Source: Flavobacteriaceae bacterium (GTDB lineage Bacteria > Bacteroidota > Bacteroidia > Flavobacteriales > Flavobacteriaceae). From it: a DNA stretch of 59,779 nucleotides. The position numbers and the translations under genes were made by a program. Of this stretch, positions 6,862-16,045 are shown one piece after another. The stretch spans positions 1-59,779 of the forward strand of contig JAENXC010000020.1 in assembly GCA_016649715.1 (NCBI GenBank). The letters run 5' to 3'. Under the pieces are notes generated by a model. It saw only the letters and a list, made by a program, of their open reading frames with translations, made no database searches and was not told the origin of the DNA. How positions within the stretch are numbered: the first letter of the stretch is position 1; every line of letters begins with the position of its first letter.

Positions 6862-7557
6862 ATGGAAGAAAACCACTCCTTTTCCATAAAAAACTGGAAC
6901 GAAGACGACCGCCCACGCGAAAAATTGCTATTAAAAGGCCGCATTGCCCTCAGCGACGCAGAACTAATTGCCATACTAATAGGTTCCGGCAGTCGCAACG
7001 AAAGCGCCGTTTCCTTAAGCCAACGCATCTTAGCTTCTGTGAGCAACAATTTAAGCGAACTGGGAAGACTTTCCATTCCCGAACTGATGGAGTTCAAGGG
7101 CATAGGCGGGGCAAAAGCGATAAGCATAGCTGCCGCCATGGAGCTGGGCCGAAGAAGAAGAACGGGCGAGGCGTTGGAGCGGAAAAAAATTACTTCCAGC
7201 AACTCTGTTTTCGAGTATGTGCAGCCAATGATCGGCGAACTTCCGCACGAGGAGTTTTGGATTCTCTATTTAAACAATTCAAACAAAGTGATAAAAAGTG
7301 CCCAACTCAGCAAGGGCGGTATTACCGGAACTGTTGTAGATGTCCGGTTGGCGTTTAAAGAAGCGTTACAGCTTGGGGCCGTGGGTATTATTTTGGCGCA
7401 CAACCACCCCTCGGGCACCTTGAGGCCCAGCCAAGCAGATATTCAGCTGACCAAAAGACTGAAAGCCGCTGGCGACAGCTTGGACATAAAAGTGCTGGAC
7501 CACCTTATAATTACCGAAAAAGCGTACTTTAGCTTTGCCGATGAAAATATGCTGTAA
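6862..7557 (+). CDS. radC: RadC family protein with JAB/MPN domain
   Basis: 231 residues, the normal length. The N-terminus has the family signature 'NWNEDDRPREKLLLKG' and a helix-hairpin-helix around 60-90 ('LMEFKGIGGAKAI'). The C-terminal JAMM-type metal site is 'HNHPSG' followed by 'SQAD' (H, H, D ligands). RadC was once linked to DNA repair, but its true role is unsettled. Here it marks the return to core DNA after the accessory region. A TATCTTTA box about 25 bases upstream is a possible promoter element. Its nearest left neighbour is the repeat at 6691-6797. Confidence 0.95.
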   Translation: MEENHSFSIKNWNEDDRPREKLLLKGRIALSDAELIAILIGSGSRNESAVSLSQRILASVSNNLSELGRLSIPELMEFKGIGGAKAISIAAAMELGRRRRTGEALERKKITSSNSVFEYVQPMIGELPHEEFWILYLNNSNKVIKSAQLSKGGITGTVVDVRLAFKEALQLGAVGIILAHNHPSGTLRPSQADIQLTKRLKAAGDSLDIKVLDHLIITEKAYFSFADENML

Positions 7558-7563
7558 CCCGCT

Positions 7564-8880
7564 ATGCTGTTAATCTATATCCAAAAATTCACCCCCCGCG
7601 TTTCCTATATTTTTAAGCACATCTGTCTGCGTATTTTGGGGATTGAAGTTGCGTTTACTTCGGCTATTGAAGAATTTATAGGGCATACCGGCCCCAAAAT
7701 ATCTTACGGGAAAAAGCCTTTGGGCAACGAACTGTTTTTCCAAAGCTATGGACTTTTGGAACAACAGGGGCTTGAAGCCATTGATGTTACCGTAAAAAAA
7801 TGGGGCGATACCTTCGGTTTCTTTTCGGTTTCAAACAATAGCGGTTTGCCTTTTGATATTTTTTCCGCTACTTTTTTTATGATTACGCGTTATGAGGAAT
7901 ACCTGCCACACGTGAAGGACGAAATGGGCCGTTTTATGGCTTCGGAAAGTTTGGCGTTTAAAGAGGGGTTTCTTCACCAACCTGTTGTGGATATATGGGC
8001 ATATCTGTTTAAAGCAAAGCTTTTGGAAGCTTTTCCGGAAATGGTTTTTCCGAAACGGAAAATTACGGTGCATCCGGTAATTGAGGCTGCCCAACCCTAT
8101 GCGTATAACCAAAAGGGAATTTTTCGGACGGTTGTTGGTTATTTTGACAATTTTTTCCACGGTAAGTTCAGAGCCGTAATTTCCCGTACACAGATAATTT
8201 TGGGGTTGAAAAGAGATAGTTTGGATACCTTTAAATGGATAGTGAACAAAACCACACGTAGTGATTTTGATTGTACCGTTTTCTTTCTTTTGGGCAATGC
8301 GATAACTTTTAACGAAAGTATGAACACCCACAGACAGCAGTTCAAAATGCTTATAAAATTTATTTCAGATTACAAAGAAGTGGGGCTTATTTTTTCATTC
8401 AATTCGTTGAGCAATTATGAAATGCTCAAAAGTGAAAAGCGGCGGATAGAAGAAATTACCAACCGCTCCCTCACCAGCTCTATGAATGCTGAATTTTTGG
8501 TAAATCTCCCAGATATTTATCGCCATTTGGTGGAACTGGAAGTGAAGCGGGATTTCACGATGGTATTTCGCGATACCGTGGGTTTCCGCGCAGGCACTTG
8601 CACGCCCTTCCTATTTTATGATTTGGATTATGAAATAAAAACACCCTTAGTTATACATCCAGCGGCGATGACCACTTTGGCCTTTCAAAAAAAATACGTT
8701 TCCGATATAGAAAAAACGGTGAACAACGCCTTCAAAGCGGTGGAAGAAGTAAACGGTACTTTCACTATGATTTTTTCAAACAAGGATTTTTCCCGCCTGC
8801 CGGGAGGCATGGCTTCGGAAGAAAACAATAAGGTTTGGCGACAAATCTTTTCAGAAAAACTACAGGAATATGCACAATAG
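7564..8880 (+). CDS. Polysaccharide-deacetylase-like protein (DUF7033 type)
   Basis: 438 residues, six bases after radC. The start 'YIQKFTPRVSYIFKHICLRILG' type segment and the late 'FRDTVGFRAGTCTPF' motif are those of flavobacterial proteins annotated as polysaccharide deacetylase with an N-terminal DUF7033 domain. The later part keeps the 'GFRAGT' and 'DLDYE' features of the NodB fold. The N-terminal catalytic Asp-Asp motif of active NodB deacetylases (TFDDG type) is not visible. Activity is therefore doubtful; it may act on a cell-envelope sugar or be a non-catalytic relative. The start is supported by family alignment from memory. Confidence 0.8.
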   Translation: MLLIYIQKFTPRVSYIFKHICLRILGIEVAFTSAIEEFIGHTGPKISYGKKPLGNELFFQSYGLLEQQGLEAIDVTVKKWGDTFGFFSVSNNSGLPFDIFSATFFMITRYEEYLPHVKDEMGRFMASESLAFKEGFLHQPVVDIWAYLFKAKLLEAFPEMVFPKRKITVHPVIEAAQPYAYNQKGIFRTVVGYFDNFFHGKFRAVISRTQIILGLKRDSLDTFKWIVNKTTRSDFDCTVFFLLGNAITFNESMNTHRQQFKMLIKFISDYKEVGLIFSFNSLSNYEMLKSEKRRIEEITNRSLTSSMNAEFLVNLPDIYRHLVELEVKRDFTMVFRDTVGFRAGTCTPFLFYDLDYEIKTPLVIHPAAMTTLAFQKKYVSDIEKTVNNAFKAVEEVNGTFTMIFSNKDFSRLPGGMASEENNKVWRQIFSEKLQEYAQ

Positions 8881-9559
8881 GGAGATTTCAGATATATTTT
8901 TTGATTTGGACCACACGCTTTGGGATTTTGACCGAAATTCCGAACTGGCGTTTGAAAGGGTTTTCCGAAAGTATAATATTGAACTTCCCATTAAGGTTTT
9001 TTTGAAGGAATACGAACCCATCAATTTGATCTATTGGAAAAAATACAGTGAAGAACGCATCACCAAAGAAGAGCTCCGAAGAGGACGATTGACCGAGGCT
9101 TTTGATATTTTCAAACTGAAATTTTCCCTTGAAACCATTGATGCGCTTGCGGTTTGCTACATTGAAGAGCTACCTGTGGACAACCATCTTTTAATAGGCA
9201 CGCTCGAAATCTTGGAATATCTTTCCGAAAAATATACACTTCATATTATAACCAATGGTTTTGAGGAAGTTCAGTACTTAAAACTAAATAACAGCGGTAT
9301 CAAAAAATATTTCAGCACAATTACCACTTCCGAAGAGGTAGGGTCAAAGAAGCCCAATCCTGTTATATTTGAAACTGCCTTAACAAAAGCTTCCGCAACT
9401 GCGAAAAACAGTTTAATGATAGGCGACAGCTTTGAGGCGGATATTAAGGGTGCTGAAAATGCAGGAATGCAAACCTTGTTTTTTAATTGCCGAAAGGAAG
9501 AAGTTGAACCGCGTTATTTCGCCATCAATGAACTTTCGGAAATTAAAAATCACTTATAG
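8870..9559 (+). CDS. yjjG: HAD hydrolase, YjjG-type pyrimidine nucleotidase
   Basis: 229 residues, overlapping the previous gene by 11 bases, so probably translated with it. HAD motifs are complete: nucleophile D12 and general acid D14 in 'FFDLDHTLWDFD', motif II in 'IITNGFEE', motif III lysine in 'GSKKPNPVIF', and motif IV 'GDSFEADIKGA'. The cap inserted between motifs I and II is helical (C1 type). YjjG relatives remove phosphate from non-canonical pyrimidine nucleotides and so help keep damaged bases out of DNA. The substrate is inferred from the subfamily. Confidence 0.9.
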   Translation: MHNREISDIFFDLDHTLWDFDRNSELAFERVFRKYNIELPIKVFLKEYEPINLIYWKKYSEERITKEELRRGRLTEAFDIFKLKFSLETIDALAVCYIEELPVDNHLLIGTLEILEYLSEKYTLHIITNGFEEVQYLKLNNSGIKKYFSTITTSEEVGSKKPNPVIFETALTKASATAKNSLMIGDSFEADIKGAENAGMQTLFFNCRKEEVEPRYFAINELSEIKNHL

Positions 9560-9607
9560 TAATAATTCCGCATCCCAGAGCGTTAATAACAGACAAAATG
9601 CCTACTT

Positions 9608-10153
9608 ATGAACAAAACCTTATCCCTGTCCATTTTTGCGGTATTGGCCTGCCTATTTTTTACGGCTTGCATACAGGATACCAATTTTGACCAAACTGAG
9701 GATATTGCCTTAACTCCAGTAATTGAGCTGGATTTGATATATTTCAATATGAATGCGGACCGTTTTTTTGACACCATAAATTCAGTTCCAATCCTTACTG
9801 TTCGCGATACTACTGAAATCAAATTTTTGGACGATAGTACCCTACAGGAAAGCCTGAAACGGGCCGAGTTCTATTTCAAGTTTACCAACAGCATCCCTAG
9901 AAGTTTTCAAGTGGATTTTCAATTTTTAAGTGAATTGAATGATACAACTTATGTAGCCGGAACTTCCGTGGCACCCGGTTTTATTGCCACGCCGGTAATT
10001 ACGGAGTTTACTGAGAATGTGGAAGGCGAAAACATTTTACGGCTCACACAAGCAAATAAAGTTGTGGTTTCAGTAACCATTCCTTCTTCCGATGAAAATC
10101 TGGAAGGCACGTTGAACCTAAAATCCAAAACCACCTACTTTTTGGAATACTAA
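9608..10153 (+). CDS. Lipoprotein of unknown function
   Basis: 181 residues. Lipobox 'FFTAC' with C21 after a hydrophobic stretch, then 'IQDTNFDQTEDIALTPV'. The mature part looks beta-rich. It lies four bases before a DUF5723 outer membrane protein and a further secreted protein, and the three probably form one operon. The name is from the lipobox only; no domain is recognised. Confidence 0.8.
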   Translation: MNKTLSLSIFAVLACLFFTACIQDTNFDQTEDIALTPVIELDLIYFNMNADRFFDTINSVPILTVRDTTEIKFLDDSTLQESLKRAEFYFKFTNSIPRSFQVDFQFLSELNDTTYVAGTSVAPGFIATPVITEFTENVEGENILRLTQANKVVVSVTIPSSDENLEGTLNLKSKTTYFLEY

Positions 10154-10157
10154 TACA

Positions 10158-11570
10158 ATGCGAAATTTCTTAACTTTCATACTATCCCTTGTGGGCGTAT
10201 TTGCTATATCCCAAAATAAGCAGATACTATACGGCTTTGATGATATTCCCCAATCATTGATGCTCAATCCGGGGAGCAAAGTGCTCCAGAAGAAACATTA
10301 CGGTATTCCTTTTTTATCACAAATCCATTTTAACGGTGGTTCTTCGGGGGTTTCGGTTTACGATATTTTTAAGAATGGAAGTGATAATATCAACGACCGC
10401 ATCACCCATAAAATATTCGAAATGAAGAATACCGATTTCTTCACGGCCACACAGCAACTAGAGCTTCTCAGCTATGGATGGCGCGCTAAAAACGAAATTT
10501 ATTTTTCTGCGGGAATTTATCAGGAATTTGATTTTATAACCTATTTCCCCCGCGATTTGGCTATTCTCGCTTGGGAAGGAAACCGCGACTATCTGGGTTA
10601 TGAATTCGATTTGGGCGAAATAAGCACCACCGGCGATTTTACGATGGTCTATCACATTGGGCTGAACAAAAAAATAAGTGAAAAATTGACGGTTGGCGCG
10701 CGGCTGAAACTCTATTCCAGCATGTTCAGCTTTAGAAGTGTGAACAATGCGGGAACTTTCGTAACCAATTTAGGGGATGATAATTCTGTAAATATTTATG
10801 AACACACTGTTAAAAATGCCGATGTTTTGGTGCAAACTTCAGGATATGCCTCTTTGAGGGAACTGGACGGAGCAGGACAAGTTACCAGCGAAATTTTGGG
10901 CCGCGCCCTTTTTGGCGGTAACATTGGGGTGGGAGTAGATTTAGGGTTTAATTATGATATAAATGAAGATTGGACTCTTTCAGCAAGTGCGTTGGATGTG
11001 GGCGCCATTTTTCATACAAAGGATGTGGAAAGTTATCACGCCCACGGAACCTACACTTTAAATGGTATAAACCTGCTTTTTCCGCCATTGAACCAAGGCG
11101 AGCCCACTTTTCCGTATTACACCAACCTTGAAGATGAAGTGGAACGCGAAATACCGATAGACACGCTACACAATGGGTACACCCAGTTTCGCCCCGTAAA
11201 AATAAATGCGGGTCTCAGTTTTGGTTTTGGCAGGTTTAATGCCTCCGGTGCCTGCGATTGTTTGAATTCGGGTGGAGAAAAACTTCACAAGCAGGACGTA
11301 GGGTTGCAGTTCTATTCCATTTTTAGGCCGAAGGGACCGCAAATGGCCGGAACGCTTTTTTACCACAGAAGGTTTACCGAATTTCTTTCCGCCAAAGCAA
11401 CCTATACGGTAGATTCCTATTCGTATTCCAACGTGGGTCTCGGTTTTTCGGCAGATATTGGGAAGATCAATTTTTACCTCGCTGCGGACAACCTCTTAAA
11501 ATATAGTAATTTGGCAAAGGCAAAAAGCTTATCTTTACAATTAGGGTTTAACATAATTATTGACGAATAA
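10158..11570 (+). CDS. DUF5723-type outer membrane protein
   Basis: 470 residues. Signal peptide about 1-18 ('FAISQ'), then a beta-rich protein with many alternating aromatic and glycine segments ('LTVGARLKLYSSM', 'WTLSASALDVG', 'INAGLSFGFGRFNASG') and a C-terminal strand ending 'SLQLGFNIIIDE', as in outer membrane barrels. It begins 'LYGFDDIPQSLMLNPG', the conserved start of DUF5723 proteins, which are frequent in Bacteroidota and usually of unknown role. It shares one base with the next gene. A two-cysteine segment 'GACDCLN' lies in a likely surface loop. Confidence 0.85.
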   Translation: MRNFLTFILSLVGVFAISQNKQILYGFDDIPQSLMLNPGSKVLQKKHYGIPFLSQIHFNGGSSGVSVYDIFKNGSDNINDRITHKIFEMKNTDFFTATQQLELLSYGWRAKNEIYFSAGIYQEFDFITYFPRDLAILAWEGNRDYLGYEFDLGEISTTGDFTMVYHIGLNKKISEKLTVGARLKLYSSMFSFRSVNNAGTFVTNLGDDNSVNIYEHTVKNADVLVQTSGYASLRELDGAGQVTSEILGRALFGGNIGVGVDLGFNYDINEDWTLSASALDVGAIFHTKDVESYHAHGTYTLNGINLLFPPLNQGEPTFPYYTNLEDEVEREIPIDTLHNGYTQFRPVKINAGLSFGFGRFNASGACDCLNSGGEKLHKQDVGLQFYSIFRPKGPQMAGTLFYHRRFTEFLSAKATYTVDSYSYSNVGLGFSADIGKINFYLAADNLLKYSNLAKAKSLSLQLGFNIIIDE

Positions 11571-12367
11571 TGACACGATTTTTACTGCTTTCCATTTCCT
11601 TATTGCTGGCAACCAATGCCATTTCACAGAAAACAAGTTTGAGCGATTACAGTTATATTGTGGTTCCGGACCAGTTCGATTTCTTAAAAGGAAAAGATCA
11701 ATTTCAGATGAATTCAATGACGAAATTCTATTTTGAAAAAAATGGGTTCAATGCCTATATGGCAGATTCAGCGCCCAACGCCAACCGTTGCGATGGACTT
11801 TATGCGAATGTTGAGGAACTGAAAACTCTTTTCGGAACAAAGCTTCAAGTTGTTATTAAGGACTGCAAGGATAAGGAAATTTTTCGCGGACAAGAGGGGA
11901 AAAGCAAGTATAAGGAATACGATAAATCCTATCAAGATGCACTTCGCAAGGCTTTCAATGGAATGGAGGGATTGCAAGTGAAACAAAAAGAAGTGGTTCT
12001 TTTAACCAATAGCACCAACAACACAACAGTTTCCAAAGAAACGATACCAAATGTAGAAACGGCTGAGCTTACAAAACCAAAAGTTTCAAATGTTTCCGGT
12101 ATTTTACTTCCCGATGCTAAATTTTCAAACTATTCATATTCAGGGAAAACGTTTCTGTTGCGCAAAACTACTGAAGGTTATTCATTATACGAAGAATCTT
12201 CCACTGCGGCAGATGGGCTTCTTTTAAAGGGAAAAATAATCTTGATGGACAACCTAGTAAAATATATGGATACGTCCGGAAAGGTGGCAGATGCTGCTTT
12301 TGATGCTTCTGGGAATCTGCTCATCAAAGAAGAAGGCGCTCCAAAAGTTTACAAATCTGAAGATTAG
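11570..12367 (+). CDS. Secreted protein of unknown function
   Basis: 265 residues. Signal peptide 1-19 ('NAISQ'). A first domain ('YSYIVVPDQFDFL' to 'GMEGLQ') and a second C-terminal domain of short beta repeats ('YSYSGKTFLLRKTTEGYSLYEE') are separated by a Thr/Asn-rich linker. The start codon overlaps the previous stop, and the 3' end overlaps the convergent rarA gene by four bases. Found next to DUF5723 proteins in related bacteria as far as I recall; function unknown. Confidence 0.8.
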   Translation: MTRFLLLSISLLLATNAISQKTSLSDYSYIVVPDQFDFLKGKDQFQMNSMTKFYFEKNGFNAYMADSAPNANRCDGLYANVEELKTLFGTKLQVVIKDCKDKEIFRGQEGKSKYKEYDKSYQDALRKAFNGMEGLQVKQKEVVLLTNSTNNTTVSKETIPNVETAELTKPKVSNVSGILLPDAKFSNYSYSGKTFLLRKTTEGYSLYEESSTAADGLLLKGKIILMDNLVKYMDTSGKVADAAFDASGNLLIKEEGAPKVYKSED

Positions 12368-13662
12368 AAATCGTATTTATCCTTCCAAAGTTGCTTTAAA
12401 TAACTTTTTAGTGAATTTTCCTTTGGGTTGTTTCCGGGCTTATAAAATGTAGTCCCTTTTATTTCCTCGGGTAAAAATTCGTGCGGTACAAAATTGCCTT
12501 CATAATTGTGTGCGTATTCATATTCCTTTCCGTAACCCAACTGTTTCATAAGTTTAGTTGGTGCGTTTCTGATTGATAACGGAACTGACAGATCGCCTGT
12601 TTGCCGAACCAATTGTTGCGCTTCGCCAATGGCTTTATAGGAAGCATTGCTTTTTGGTGAAGTTGCCAAATATATGGCACATTGGCTCAGAATGATCCGG
12701 GCTTCGGGATAACCGATGGTGTTTACAGCTTGAAAAGTACTGTTGGCAAGCAACAGCGCATTTGGGTTTGCCATTCCGATATCTTCGGAAGCGAGGATTA
12801 CCATTCTCCGTGCAATGAATTTTATATCCTCACCTCCTTCAATCATTCTCGCCAGCCAATATACGGCTGCATTCGGGTCGCTCCCGCGCATTGATTTTAT
12901 AAATGCCGAAATGATGTCGTAATGTTGCTCCCCGGTTTTGTCATAAAGCACCGTGTTTTTCTGTGCTTTTTGCATGACCAGTTCGTTGGTAACTGTAACT
13001 TTTTCAGTTTTCCCTGCCTCGCCGGCAGGCAGGTCTGAAAGCACAACCAATTCCAAGATATTGAGAAGTTTTCGGGCATCTCCACCTGAAAGCCGTATAA
13101 GTGCTTCAGTTTCTTTTAAGGTTACTTTCTTTTTGGAAAGGATTTCGTCTTCTTTCAAAGCTCTTTTTAGCAATGCTTCCAAGTCTTCACGGCTGAAAGA
13201 TTCCAAAACATAAACCTGACAGCGGGACAGAAGGGCGGGAATCACTTCAAAACTTGGATTTTCGGTGGTAGCGCCAATTAAAGTGATCCACCCTTTTTCA
13301 ACAGCTCCCAAAAGTGAATCCTGCTGCGACTTGCTGAAACGGTGAATTTCGTCAATAAAAAGAATTGGGTTTTTGGTGGAAAATAGATTGTCGCTTTTTT
13401 TCGCTTTTTCTATTACTTCCCGAACGGCGGCAACACCGCTGTCCACGGCGCTGAGGGTATAAAATGGCCTGCCGCTTTCATTGGCAATAATATTTGCGAG
13501 GGTAGTTTTTCCAGTTCCTGGCGGTCCCCAAAAAATCATCGAGGGGATCATTCCAGTACTTAATTGCGAAGTAAGTGAACCTTTGGGCCCTACTAAGTGT
13601 TGCTGGCTTAAATATCCTTCAAGAGTGGTGGGGCGGATCCGTTCCGCGAGAGGTGCGTTCAT
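12364..13662 (-). CDS. rarA: Replication-associated recombination protein A (AAA+ ATPase)
   Basis: 432 residues. AAA+ motor with Walker A 'GPPGTGKTT' near residue 50, Walker B '[10 protein letters not shown]' near 105, sensor 1 'ATTENPSF', and the RarA/MgsA C-terminal region ('[19 protein letters not shown]', '[11 protein letters not shown]'). RarA acts at stalled replication forks. The peptide 'LPAGEAGK' near residue 212 is encoded by a palindromic repeat (13013-13033). It lies in frame where relatives have, as far as I recall, a shorter linker after the ATPase core. The rest of the protein is intact. Converges with the preceding gene, sharing four bases. Confidence 0.96.
   Translation of the reverse strand: MNAPLAERIRPTTLEGYLSQQHLVGPKGSLTSQLSTGMIPSMIFWGPPGTGKTTLANIIANESGRPFYTLSAVDSGVAAVREVIEKAKKSDNLFSTKNPILFIDEIHRFSKSQQDSLLGAVEKGWITLIGATTENPSFEVIPALLSRCQVYVLESFSREDLEALLKRALKEDEILSKKKVTLKETEALIRLSGGDARKLLNILELVVLSDLPAGEAGKTEKVTVTNELVMQKAQKNTVLYDKTGEQHYDIISAFIKSMRGSDPNAAVYWLARMIEGGEDIKFIARRMVILASEDIGMANPNALLLANSTFQAVNTIGYPEARIILSQCAIYLATSPKSNASYKAIGEAQQLVRQTGDLSVPLSIRNAPTKLMKQLGYGKEYEYAHNYEGNFVPHEFLPEEIKGTTFYKPGNNPKENSLKSYLKQLWKDKYDF
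13013..13033. repeat. Palindromic element inside rarA
   Basis: CCTGCCT (13013-13019) pairs with AGGCAGG (13027-13033). The element is read in frame on the minus strand and gives the peptide LPAGEAGK. Related palindromes occur at 52137-52170 inside comEC, at 57265-57278 in a gap, and perhaps at 58567-58578. Confidence 0.75.
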
Positions 13663-13724
13663 AGTTTTTCAAAATTACAATTTTAGCTTAAATAATAGAT
13701 TGGGTTTTTCAGCTGAAAATTATA

Positions 13725-13804
13725 TTTCCCTAACCCTAAAGGGTAATAATTTTCTCGAATATAGCAATCTTTGAAGATTTTTTCACCCTTTAGGGTTGGG
13801 GAAA
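13725..13804. repeat. Inverted repeat of the CCCTAAAGGG family
   Basis: The arm at 13725-13744 and the arm at 13785-13804 are reverse complements with one mismatch in 20. Each arm holds the smaller palindrome CCCTAAAGGG. It lies in the 256-base divergent gap between rarA and the rhomboid gene. Related arms occur at 26212-26268 and 57330-57345. Confidence 0.8.
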
Positions 13805-13918
13805 GAAAAAATCTGATTTTTGTGATTCATCCATTAATCACTTAATTTTAATAAATCGGTTTCACTGACAATTTATCATAAATTTGATTTTGGGATTGTT
13901 TTTTGTAATTAATCAGAT

Positions 13919-14689
13919 ATGTCGAATTCAAACCAATTAAAATTTACTCCCGAAGTATTTGGCTATCCGTTGCTTTTCGTGATGGTGCTTTGGATCGTGT
14001 TTTGGGTTGAATCACGATTTGGTTTTAATTTCAATTCGTATGGAGTTTACCCCAGAGAATTTAAAGGATTGCGCGGTATTCTCTTTAGCCCTTTTATTCA
14101 CGGGAGCCTGAAACATCTTTTTAATAACTCTATTCCGTTATTTGTGCTTTCTTCGGCACTCTTCTATTTTTATCGAAATATTCGTTGGAAGGTCTTGATT
14201 TTTGGGATGTTATTGACAGGCGTGGCCACTTGGCTAATAGGTAGATCTTCGCTTCATATTGGAGCAAGCGGCGTTGTTTATATGTTGGCTGCCTTTTTGT
14301 TTTTTAAGGGAATTTTCTCAAAACAATTTCAGCTAACCGCTTTGGCTTTGGTTGTGGTTTTTCTTTACGGCGGAATGCTTTGGTATGTTTTTCCCGTAAA
14401 TCCTGAAATTTCTTGGGAAGGACATCTTTCGGGATTTTTTGTGGGTTTGCTATTCGCTTTTTTCTTTAAAGGGAATCCTGTACAAAATAAAAAATACGAT
14501 TGGGAGCGGGAGGACTACAATCCTGAAAATGATCCGTTTTTAAAACAGTTTGACGAAGAAGGAAATTTTATAGAACTGCCCAAAGAACCACCTGTGGAGC
14601 CAATGGAAGAGAAACCCACGGAACAAAAGTCACGCCGTATAAAAATTGTGTACAGTTTTAAAAAAAATCCTGAAAAGGAAACGGAATAA
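13919..14689 (+). CDS. Rhomboid family intramembrane serine protease
   Basis: 256 residues with about six hydrophobic segments. The catalytic dyad is visible: Ser in 'HIGASGVVYM' (GASG) and His in 'WEGHLSGFFVG'. The first helix and the 'SPFIHGSLKHLFNNSIPL' segment fit the family. The C-terminal 65 residues are a hydrophilic, charged tail ending in a basic segment, with several Pro-Glu pairs. Rhomboids cut single-pass membrane proteins inside the membrane; the substrate here is unknown. It ends one base before the convergent rlmB gene. Confidence 0.93.
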   Translation: MSNSNQLKFTPEVFGYPLLFVMVLWIVFWVESRFGFNFNSYGVYPREFKGLRGILFSPFIHGSLKHLFNNSIPLFVLSSALFYFYRNIRWKVLIFGMLLTGVATWLIGRSSLHIGASGVVYMLAAFLFFKGIFSKQFQLTALALVVVFLYGGMLWYVFPVNPEISWEGHLSGFFVGLLFAFFFKGNPVQNKKYDWEREDYNPENDPFLKQFDEEGNFIELPKEPPVEPMEEKPTEQKSRRIKIVYSFKKNPEKETE

Positions 14690-15430
14690 TTACTGCCGCC
14701 GCTGGCGTACCACTTCATAAAGAAAAGCACCACAAGCTACGGAAACGTTTAAGGAGTTTATTTCCCCGAGAAGGGGCAAAGAAGCTTTGTGGTCCACCAA
14801 AGTAAGTACCGATTTTGAAACACCTTTTCCTTCGGAGCCCATAATAATGGCCAATGGAGTTTTCAAATCCACTGAATAAATTTCAGTATGTGTTTTTTCG
14901 GTTGCTGCAAGGATGGTAATTCCAGAACCCTGCAAATAAAAGATAGCATCTTTAATGTGTTCTACTTTACAGATTGGAATTTTGAAGATGGCTCCTGCCG
15001 AAGTTTTCACTGTATCCCCTGAAACGGGAGCACCACCTGTTTTTTGAATGATCACTGCATCAACCCCTGTACATTCGGCGGTACGGAGAATGGCACCGAA
15101 ATTCCGCACATCAGTTATCTGGTCCAAAATGAGGAATAGGGGAGCCTTATCGCTTTCAAGGGCTTTTTCCACGACTGATTCTAAACTATGGAAGGCAACT
15201 GGTGAAGTAACCGCGACAATTCCTTGGTGGTTTCCTCGTGTAAGCCTATTGAGTTTTTCAAAGGGGACAAGGCTCACGGGGATGTTTGCTTTTTCAAGAT
15301 CCTTGATAAGGCCATCAATCTTGTCGCTGTCCATTCCCTTCTGAACGAAAACTTTGTCGAAAACTACGTTTGACGATAGGGCTTCTTTTATTGGGTATAT
15401 GCCGAAGATTGTATTTTGTTTGTCGCTCAT
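14690..15430 (-). CDS. rlmB: 23S rRNA 2'-O-ribose methyltransferase (RlmB/TrmH family, SpoU)
   Basis: 246 residues. N-terminal substrate-binding domain starting 'IFGIYPIKEAL', and a C-terminal SpoU knot with the three family motifs: 'LDQITDVRNFGAILRTAE', 'IIMGSEGKGVS' and 'LPLLGEINSLNVSVACG'. RlmB uses AdoMet to methylate the ribose of G2251 (E. coli numbering) in 23S rRNA; other SpoU enzymes have different targets, so the exact site is inferred. A TATCTTTG box at 15471-15478 on this strand suits a promoter. Confidence 0.92.
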   Translation of the reverse strand: MSDKQNTIFGIYPIKEALSSNVVFDKVFVQKGMDSDKIDGLIKDLEKANIPVSLVPFEKLNRLTRGNHQGIVAVTSPVAFHSLESVVEKALESDKAPLFLILDQITDVRNFGAILRTAECTGVDAVIIQKTGGAPVSGDTVKTSAGAIFKIPICKVEHIKDAIFYLQGSGITILAATEKTHTEIYSVDLKTPLAIIMGSEGKGVSKSVLTLVDHKASLPLLGEINSLNVSVACGAFLYEVVRQRRQ

Positions 15431-15470
15431 AGTTTTTGAAAATAGAAGTGTAATGAATATTTTATTCGTT

Positions 15471-15478
15471 CAAAGATA
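15471..15478 (-). promoter_or_regulatory. Probable -7 promoter box for rlmB
   Basis: Read on the minus strand this is TATCTTTG, a full match to the Bacteroidota TAnnTTTG box, 40 bases upstream of the rlmB start. It lies just past the terminator of the SusC operon. No clear TTTG is seen at the -33 position. Confidence 0.5.
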
Positions 15479-15520
15479 CACAGATTTATATTCGTTTCTG
15501 TTTTTGAAAAATAGTTGTAT

Positions 15521-15553
15521 AAAAAAAGCACCCCTTAAATTTTTAAGGGGTGC
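15521..15553 (-). terminator. Rho-independent terminator of the SusC/SusD operon
   Basis: On the minus strand GCACCCCTTAA pairs with TTAAGGGGTGC (15528-15553) and is followed by seven Ts (complement of 15521-15527). It lies 31 bases past the end of the last gene of the operon. Confidence 0.9.
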
Positions 15554-15583
15554 CAAGTTATATTAAAAGCTAATTTAGAAGAA

Positions 15584-16024
15584 TTAGTTTTTAAGGCCAA
15601 TTAAGGTTATTGCTCCAGCAATTACATCTGGAGTGCTTTCAAAGCCCAATGAAAAGTAGGTACGTACATCTGTAAGAGAAACATCGATTCCTGTTATTTC
15701 TAACTCTGCTTCTCGGGTATTCGCGGGTATAACCACGGTAGGAGAGAAGCTATAGTTTTCAGGTGCTGTTGGAGGATAAAGATCAGGGTTCACAACTGGT
15801 ACCACAATTACGTTAAAAGTTCTGTCTGCATCTGTCATATCGCTTACAAATACTTTTACAGTGCTTGATCTTGAACCTCCTTCTGGAATACTATTGATGT
15901 TTCTTGTTGCTTGAGAAAAACCAATTATTGTTTTTCGATCAGGATTATAATCATCGTGTGTCTCACAGGAAGAAGTGATGATAGCTATTAATCCTATTAA
16001 ATATAATATTCTAAATTTTTTCAT
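15584..16024 (-). CDS. Lipoprotein encoded downstream of SusD
   Basis: 146 residues. Lipobox 'ITSSC' (C20) followed by 'ETHDDYNPDRKT'. The body is a beta-sandwich-like domain with 'STVKVFVSDMTDADRTFNVIV' and 'TVVIPANTREAELEITG', which fits the N-terminal domain of DUF1735/DUF4843-type surface lipoproteins. The gene is third in the operon, 21 bases after SusD, and is followed directly by a terminator. It may help bind the nutrient that SusC imports. Function inferred from position. Confidence 0.8.
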   Translation of the reverse strand: MKKFRILYLIGLIAIITSSCETHDDYNPDRKTIIGFSQATRNINSIPEGGSRSSTVKVFVSDMTDADRTFNVIVVPVVNPDLYPPTAPENYSFSPTVVIPANTREAELEITGIDVSLTDVRTYFSLGFESTPDVIAGAITLIGLKN

Positions 16025-16045
16025 TTTTATTATTTTTTAAGATTA

